Below are positions 60,023-64,000 of a stretch of 64,000 nucleotides of DNA, piece by piece. The DNA comes from an uncultured Pseudodesulfovibrio sp. (GTDB lineage Bacteria > Desulfobacterota > Desulfovibrionia > Desulfovibrionales > Desulfovibrionaceae), in contig NZ_OY761823.1 of NCBI RefSeq assembly GCF_963664965.1, positions 1,064,001 through 1,128,000 of the forward strand, given 5' to 3'. Made by a program: the position numbers and the translations under genes. Numbering within the stretch: the stretch's first letter is position 1; every line of letters begins with the position of its first letter. Below the pieces are notes generated by a model. It worked only from the letters and a program-made list of their open reading frames with translations. It searched no databases and had not been told where the DNA came from.

Positions 60023-60676
60023 ATGTGTCTGGTCCTCGAAGATGTCACTTTCGCCTATCCCGGCGGGGCTGTCATCCTTGAGGGTGCTTCACTGACCATT
60101 ACGCAGGGCGGATACTATCTCGTGCGCGGGCCGTCCGGTTCCGGCAAGTCCACATTGCTGCGGCTTCTCTGCCGTCTGGAGGAGCCTCAATCCGGCAGGA
60201 TCGTTTATCAGGAAACGCCTGTCAGTGAAATGGAGCCTGCCCGGTTGCGCCGTACCGTGGCATATGTTCAGCAGATGCCCACGCTCTTGAAAGCATCGGT
60301 GCGCGACAATCTCCTGCTTCCACTCCAATTCAAGGCGAACAGCGGCCTTGAGCCGCCGGATGACGGTACGCTGAACCGGATGCTCGGGTCGTTTCTGCTT
60401 GACGGCGTGACGCTCGACGCCATGGCGGATTCCCTGTCCGTGGGGCAAGCGCAGCGAGTCTGTCTCATTCGCAGTCTGTTACTCAGGCCCGAAGTGTTGC
60501 TCATGGACGAGCCGACTGCCTCCCTTGATGCCAAGAGCGCGCAGGTGGTGCTGGACAAGGCCGCCGAACTGAGCCGGGACGGCATGACCGTGGTCATGAT
60601 ATCCCATTCCGAAACCACTCCCGAAGGCGTGACGGACCTCATCCGTATCAATGGCCGCAAGCTGGAGTTCGCATGA
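60023..60676 (+). CDS. fetA: ABC transporter ATP-binding protein, FetA/YbbL type
   Basis: The 217-residue ATPase has Walker A GPSGSGKSTLLRLL, Q-loop VQQMPTLL, signature LSVGQAQRVCL, Walker B VLLMDEPTASLD and the switch His in MISHSE. It overlaps the UPF0014 permease gene by 4 nt. In E. coli this pair (FetAB) is linked to iron export and oxidative stress resistance; the same role here is inferred from family and gene order. Confidence 0.88.
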   Translation: MCLVLEDVTFAYPGGAVILEGASLTITQGGYYLVRGPSGSGKSTLLRLLCRLEEPQSGRIVYQETPVSEMEPARLRRTVAYVQQMPTLLKASVRDNLLLPLQFKANSGLEPPDDGTLNRMLGSFLLDGVTLDAMADSLSVGQAQRVCLIRSLLLRPEVLLMDEPTASLDAKSAQVVLDKAAELSRDGMTVVMISHSETTPEGVTDLIRINGRKLEFA

Positions 60677-61461
60677 GTGTCACGCCTGCCATCATCGAAA
60701 TATCCCCGTGGCAGCTTTTGCTGTGTCTCGGTTTCGTACTGCTCGCGGGCGGTACGTCCATCTATCACCGACTCGGTCTCGGGCGCGATCTGCTTGTCGG
60801 TACCATCCGTACTTTCGCGCAGCTTTTTCTCATGGGATACGTGCTCAAGTTCGTGTTCGACGTGCAGTTGAGTTGGCTTGTCCTGCTTATGTTCACGGTC
60901 ATGATCGGGGCGGCTGTTCACATCATCAAGGGGCGTGTCAGCGAAAAATCCGTGCCCTTTCTCATGCCCACGTTCATTTCCATGCTCCTGACCTACACCT
61001 TGGTCACTTATGTGGTCACCGCCGTGATCGTGGGAGCGAAACCGTGGTGGACGCCGCAGTATTTCATCCCGCTTGCCGGAATGATCGTCGGCAATTCCAT
61101 GACCGCCATTTCCATCTCCCTTGAGCGGCTGTTCTCGGATTTGAAGAACCGTCGGGCCGAAGTGGAAATGCGGCTCGCCCTCGGTGCGGATTACCGGGAA
61201 GCGTCACAGGATATTCTGCGGGATGCCGTGAAAGCAGGCATGATTCCGTCCATCAATTCTCTCATGGCTGTGGGACTTGTCTCCCTGCCCGGCATGATGA
61301 CCGGACAGATACTCTCCGGTACCGACCCGCTCATCGCTATCCGTTACCAGATCGTCGTCATGCTCATGATCGTGGCCGGGACCTCGCTCGGGTCACTGCT
61401 CGTCACCGGACTCGTCCGTCGCAGGTGCTTTTCCGCGGGGCAGCAGCTTATCGTTCGGTGA
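60673..61461 (+). CDS. fetB: ABC transporter permease, FetB/YbbM (UPF0014) type
   Basis: The 262-residue membrane protein has about seven helices and family blocks TSIYHRLGLGRDLLVGTIRT, LAGMIVGNSMTAISISLERL and GLVSLPGMMTGQILSGTDP. It overlaps fetA by 4 nt (ATGA). Together with fetA it would form a two-subunit exporter, possibly for iron. The stop is followed by a long repeat-filled gap. Confidence 0.9.
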   Translation: MSVTPAIIEISPWQLLLCLGFVLLAGGTSIYHRLGLGRDLLVGTIRTFAQLFLMGYVLKFVFDVQLSWLVLLMFTVMIGAAVHIIKGRVSEKSVPFLMPTFISMLLTYTLVTYVVTAVIVGAKPWWTPQYFIPLAGMIVGNSMTAISISLERLFSDLKNRRAEVEMRLALGADYREASQDILRDAVKAGMIPSINSLMAVGLVSLPGMMTGQILSGTDPLIAIRYQIVVMLMIVAGTSLGSLLVTGLVRRRCFSAGQQLIVR

Positions 61462-61499
61462 GGTTGGGGAGATGCTTCCGGCGGTCGCTCGCCGCGAGG

Positions 61500-61574
61500 G
61501 CGTCTCCGACGGCTTAAGAACCCTTTGTAAAGGGTTCTTAAGAATCTCCTAAACTTTTTGGTGCGCCTTCGGCG
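61500..61574 (-). repeat. Modular palindromic repeat, copy k (class I, paired with l)
   Basis: On the minus strand: CGCCGAAGGCGCACC, AAAAAGTTTAGGAGATTC, a 30-bp hairpin with CTTAAGAACCCTTT arms and a 2-nt spacer (61513-61542), GCCGTCGGAGACGC. The proximal end lies 38 nt after the fetB stop. Confidence 0.83.
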
Positions 61575-61620
61575 GGTGCGTTGGGTGAGGGGGGTGGTGT
61601 GTGGGGCCGGGGGAATGGCG

Positions 61621-61686
61621 TTCGGAGAGAATCGCGCCGGACATCTTCGGCGCGCGATCAAGCTGTCCGGCGCGATTCTCTCCGAA
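61621..61686. repeat. Perfect 23-bp inverted repeat with 20-nt loop
   Basis: TTCGGAGAGAATCGCGCCGG plus ACA (61621-61643) is exactly complementary to 61664-61686. The loop is TCTTCGGCGCGCGATCAAGC. No T-run follows. It lies between repeat copies k and l. A second, weaker inverted repeat, TATTGGTT/AACCAATA (61778-61805), lies downstream. No gene is supported in 61462-61969. Confidence 0.85.
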
Positions 61687-61856
61687 CAGTGCCCACGCCG
61701 CGTGTGTCTTACGGAAATAGTTCGAAAAAGCGTCCTTGCGGCGTTTCTTACATTAGGAAAGTCGGTTTTGTTTTTTCTATTGGTTCAGCATGAACGTAAC
61801 CAATAAGAAAGAAGGCACTCCCTTGTCTCAATTTCACCCAACGCGCGCTTAGCGCA

Positions 61857-61964
61857 TACAAAAAATTTAGGAAAGGAGAGGGGATGGGGATCCAAGGGGA
61901 AGGGGAGAGGAAAACCCTTTACAAAGGGTTTTCCTCTCCCCTTCCCCTTGGCCGCCGGAGGCGC
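61857..61964 (+). repeat. Modular palindromic repeat, copy l (polypurine arms, paired with k)
   Basis: AAAAAATTTAGGAAAGG, GAGAGGGGATGGGGAT, then perfect 29-bp arms separated by only AC (61892-61951; one arm is CCAAGGGGAAGGGGAGAGG followed by AAAACCCTTT), then CCGCCGGAGGCGC. It ends 5 nt from the glycosyltransferase stop. Confidence 0.85.
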
Positions 61965-61969
61965 GCACC

Positions 61970-63244
61970 CTACCGGGCGCAGGGAACGTTGTGGGAGATG
62001 TAGATTTCTCCGAGATCGTTGATGAGCTTTTTGTTGTCGAAGACTTCGAGGACTTTTTCTCGTGCTGCCGGGATGATGGTGGCGCGCAGTTCGTTGTCGG
62101 TCAGGCTTCGGCGGATGATGTCTGCCAGTGCATCGACGTTGTTGCTTTGGCAGAGCATGCCGGTTTTTTCATGGATGACGAGTTCGGGCAGTCCCGAGAC
62201 GTCGGTGGCGGCGACGGGCACGCCGGTAGCCATGGCTTCGGCAACCACGTTGGGGATGCCGTCGCGGTCGCCGTCATCTGCTTCGCGGCAGCCGAGGGTG
62301 AAACAGTCGGCATCTGCGAGGAGCTTGATGACTTCGCCGTGGGTAATGGTGCCGGTGAGGGTGGTGACGTCGTCAAGGCCGAGCTCGCGAATGAGTGATT
62401 CGATTTTGCGGTTGTCGGCGGCTTTGCCTGTGCCTACGAGAGTGTATTTGAACTCCAGTCCTTCAGCACGGAGTTTTGCCAGCGCGCGCAGGACGATATC
62501 CAGACCTTTCTTGGGAACGAAGCGGGCTACGGTGAGAATGTTGTAGGGCGCTTTGGCTCCGGTTTTGTCGCTTTTGGGCGCGAACAGATCGAGATTGATG
62601 CCGTGGTAGACGCAGTGGATGGGCTTGCCGTTTCTGGACACCTTGGTGAGATACTCCGCATTGTATCGGGTGCAGGTGACCACGAATTTGGCGAGGTCGA
62701 TCTTGTCCTGATAGCGTTCGGGAGCCTGCGTGTAGATATCCTTGGCATGGGCCGTGAAGCTGAACGGCACGTCCGCGAACAGTGCCGCATACATGGTGAC
62801 GGTGGTGGGCGTGTGGGCGAAATGTCCGTGCAGGTGACCGAGGTCGACACCGTCGTCGATGACGGATTTCTGCATGATGTAACCGCCTTGGAGCAGATGC
62901 TTGATCCAAGTGTGTTTCTTGGGTGCGAGTGCGAAGCGGGTCTTCATGAGCTTGATCGCCTTCCAGTACCGTTTCGGGTGGCGGAAGAGCAACCGCAGGT
63001 TGTGCCAGAGCAGTGCGGGCAGTCCCCAGATCATTGAGGAGGGCAGGTAAGTGACCTTTGCCTTGATCTCCTTGATGGAATCATGGGTGAAATTTTCGCG
63101 GGGGGCGCGCATGGAGTAGATGTGGATATTGAATCCCATCTTTTCAAGCAGGCGGATTTCGTTGGATATGAACGTCTCGGAGATACGGGGATAGCCCTTG
63201 AGCACCATGCCAAGGGTTTTCCCGCGGGAAGCGGAATCAGTCAC
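61970..63244 (-). CDS. Glycosyltransferase family 4 protein
   Basis: The 424-residue GT-B enzyme has GYPRISETFISNEIRLL near the N-terminus, HAKDIYTQAPERY, the donor-domain VARFVPKKGLDIVLRAL, and the nucleotide-sugar motif DGIPNVVAEAMATGVPV. The opening resembles colanic-acid or exopolysaccharide GT4 enzymes. No membrane segment is seen. It overlaps the upstream MurG-like gene by 8 nt, so both belong to one glycan-synthesis unit extending beyond the window. Confidence 0.93.
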   Translation of the reverse strand: MTDSASRGKTLGMVLKGYPRISETFISNEIRLLEKMGFNIHIYSMRAPRENFTHDSIKEIKAKVTYLPSSMIWGLPALLWHNLRLLFRHPKRYWKAIKLMKTRFALAPKKHTWIKHLLQGGYIMQKSVIDDGVDLGHLHGHFAHTPTTVTMYAALFADVPFSFTAHAKDIYTQAPERYQDKIDLAKFVVTCTRYNAEYLTKVSRNGKPIHCVYHGINLDLFAPKSDKTGAKAPYNILTVARFVPKKGLDIVLRALAKLRAEGLEFKYTLVGTGKAADNRKIESLIRELGLDDVTTLTGTITHGEVIKLLADADCFTLGCREADDGDRDGIPNVVAEAMATGVPVAATDVSGLPELVIHEKTGMLCQSNNVDALADIIRRSLTDNELRATIIPAAREKVLEVFDNKKLINDLGEIYISHNVPCAR

Positions 63245-64000
63245 GACAGTTCTCTCGGAAGTGGGTCAGGCGTTTGCACATGACTTCAAGGCCGGTCATG
63301 CGGAAATCCTGGAGTTGTTTGATGCACGGTGCGGGATCGTCGAGAAGGGTGTTGACCTTCTGGCGTAGTATGTCCGGAGTGACGTCACCCCATTTGATAT
63401 AGTCGCACAGGCCGCGTCCCTCGAATACCTTGGCGCGGAGCAGTTGCTCAAGGCGTGGCGTGTCGCGCGGGATGACCAGTGCGGGCTTTTTGAGTGAAAG
63501 GATTTCGCACAGGGTGTTGTAGCCGCCCATGGTGACCACGAGGTCGGCGGTGGCCATGCGTTTTTCCAGATTCTTGACGAACGGCTTGATCTGGACCTTG
63601 AGCGCACGGGCGCGGTCAGCGAGTTCGTCGAGGCGGTCATGGGCCAGAAACGGGCCGGTGATCATGAGCGTCTTGAAATTCACGGTGCCGTTGCTCTCCA
63701 GCATCTTGAGATAGTTGTCGAGCACGGTGTAGCCGTCTCCGCCGCCGCCGATGGTGACGAGCACCTGTTTCTGCTTGCGGCGCGGTTTGCGTGTCTTCGG
63801 CACTTTGCGCGGAATGTACCCGGTGAAGATCGTCTTTTTGGCGATGTCTTCGGGAAAGGCATATTCCGTGATGGGGTTGTAGAGGTCTTTTTCGCCGTAG
63901 ACCCAAATTTCGGAGTAGAGATCACGCAGGATTTCGGGAAATTTCTTTTTCTTCCAATCGGCGCGGGTGGATTCGGCATCGTCCAGAATATCGCGCAGCC
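63237..64000 (-). CDS. MurG-like glycosyltransferase (5' end beyond window)
   Basis: The frame stays open to the last base of the window, so the N-terminal acceptor domain is missing. Visible are the C-terminal donor-domain landmarks VTIGGGGDGYTVLDNYLKML, VVTMGGYNTLCEILSL and KKPALVIPRDTPRLEQLLRA, the UDP-sugar binding region of MurG-type (GT28) enzymes. A basic tract precedes it (KTRKPRRKQKQ). It overlaps the downstream GT4 gene by 8 nt. It is probably a polysaccharide or glycoprotein glycosyltransferase, not MurG itself; acceptor unknown. Confidence 0.87.
   Translation of the reverse strand, partial: LRDILDDAESTRADWKKKKFPEILRDLYSEIWVYGEKDLYNPITEYAFPEDIAKKTIFTGYIPRKVPKTRKPRRKQKQVLVTIGGGGDGYTVLDNYLKMLESNGTVNFKTLMITGPFLAHDRLDELADRARALKVQIKPFVKNLEKRMATADLVVTMGGYNTLCEILSLKKPALVIPRDTPRLEQLLRAKVFEGRGLCDYIKWGDVTPDILRQKVNTLLDDPAPCIKQLQDFRMTGLEVMCKRLTHFRENCRD

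Noticed and set aside
3911-61964. CRISPR array
   Set aside because: The repeats are dispersed over the whole window, self-complementary and not regularly spaced; no cas gene is present.

Overview
The window looks like chromosomal DNA of a sulfate-reducing Desulfovibrionaceae bacterium (Desulfovibrio / Pseudodesulfovibrio type). The evidence is a periplasmic tetrahaem cytochrome c3 (19079-19492), a siroheme decarboxylase gene of the alternative haem pathway beside hemL, anaerobic cobalamin genes (cbiD, cbiG, cobJ), a mannose-family EIID beside EI and HPr, a fused TAXI-type TRAP transporter and a TrmD-SPOUT fusion. Genus assignment is inference. I see no rRNA, tRNA, CRISPR array, prophage or transposase gene.

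Layout. 1-3600: a sensor kinase cut by the window start, an unknown protein, a LysM lipoprotein and a REC-HPt protein. 4000-9850: hemL-ahbB facing gpsA, a small lipoprotein, an SDR/DUF2867 protein and cbiD. 9870-15600: smpB, then ptsI-ptsH-EIID and bioY-bioB on the minus strand, then a small membrane protein. 15800-21150: yraN-rsmI facing cbiG-cobJ, cytochrome c3 and a very acidic 527-residue protein. 21200-25550: an APH-fold kinase and an SDR facing an aminotransferase and a DksA/TraR protein, then dapF. 25640-35900: a minus-strand block with a STAS-like protein, DUF116, a deacetylase-glycosyltransferase fusion, fmt-def, aspS, hisS, and tetR with an acyltransferase. 36100-47980: a molybdopterin oxidoreductase, a 59-residue lipoprotein, trmJ, two paralogous binding proteins, the TAXI TRAP system, CreA, a Nif11-like peptide, and a KefB antiporter with a K+ channel. 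48250-53890: ffh-rpsP-khpA-rimM-trmD-rplS-rnhB. 54160-58820: two acyl-CoA synthetase / XRE-cupin regulator modules. 59200-64000: a TPR protein, fetA-fetB and two glycosyltransferases, the last cut by the window end.

How genes work together. hemL and ahbB act in tetrapyrrole synthesis. cbiD, cbiG and cobJ act in the corrin branch, and the cytochrome c3 that follows is a major haem consumer. ffh to rnhB is the classical SRP/ribosome-maturation cluster. def-fmt handles N-formylmethionine at both ends of translation. EI-HPr-EIID appears without EIIA, EIIB or EIIC.

The most unusual content is intergenic. Twelve copies of a modular palindromic repeat occur, always with the same end (GCCGGAGGC side) pointing at the nearest gene. 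Ten of them form five head-to-head pairs that fill whole intergenic gaps. Two copies supply the apparent Shine-Dalgarno sequence of smpB and def. A second, unrelated hairpin element occurs twice (24514-24628 and 52981-53077), with compensatory base changes and one-sided U-G wobbles that indicate a structured RNA. A 23-bp perfect inverted repeat lies at 61621-61686.
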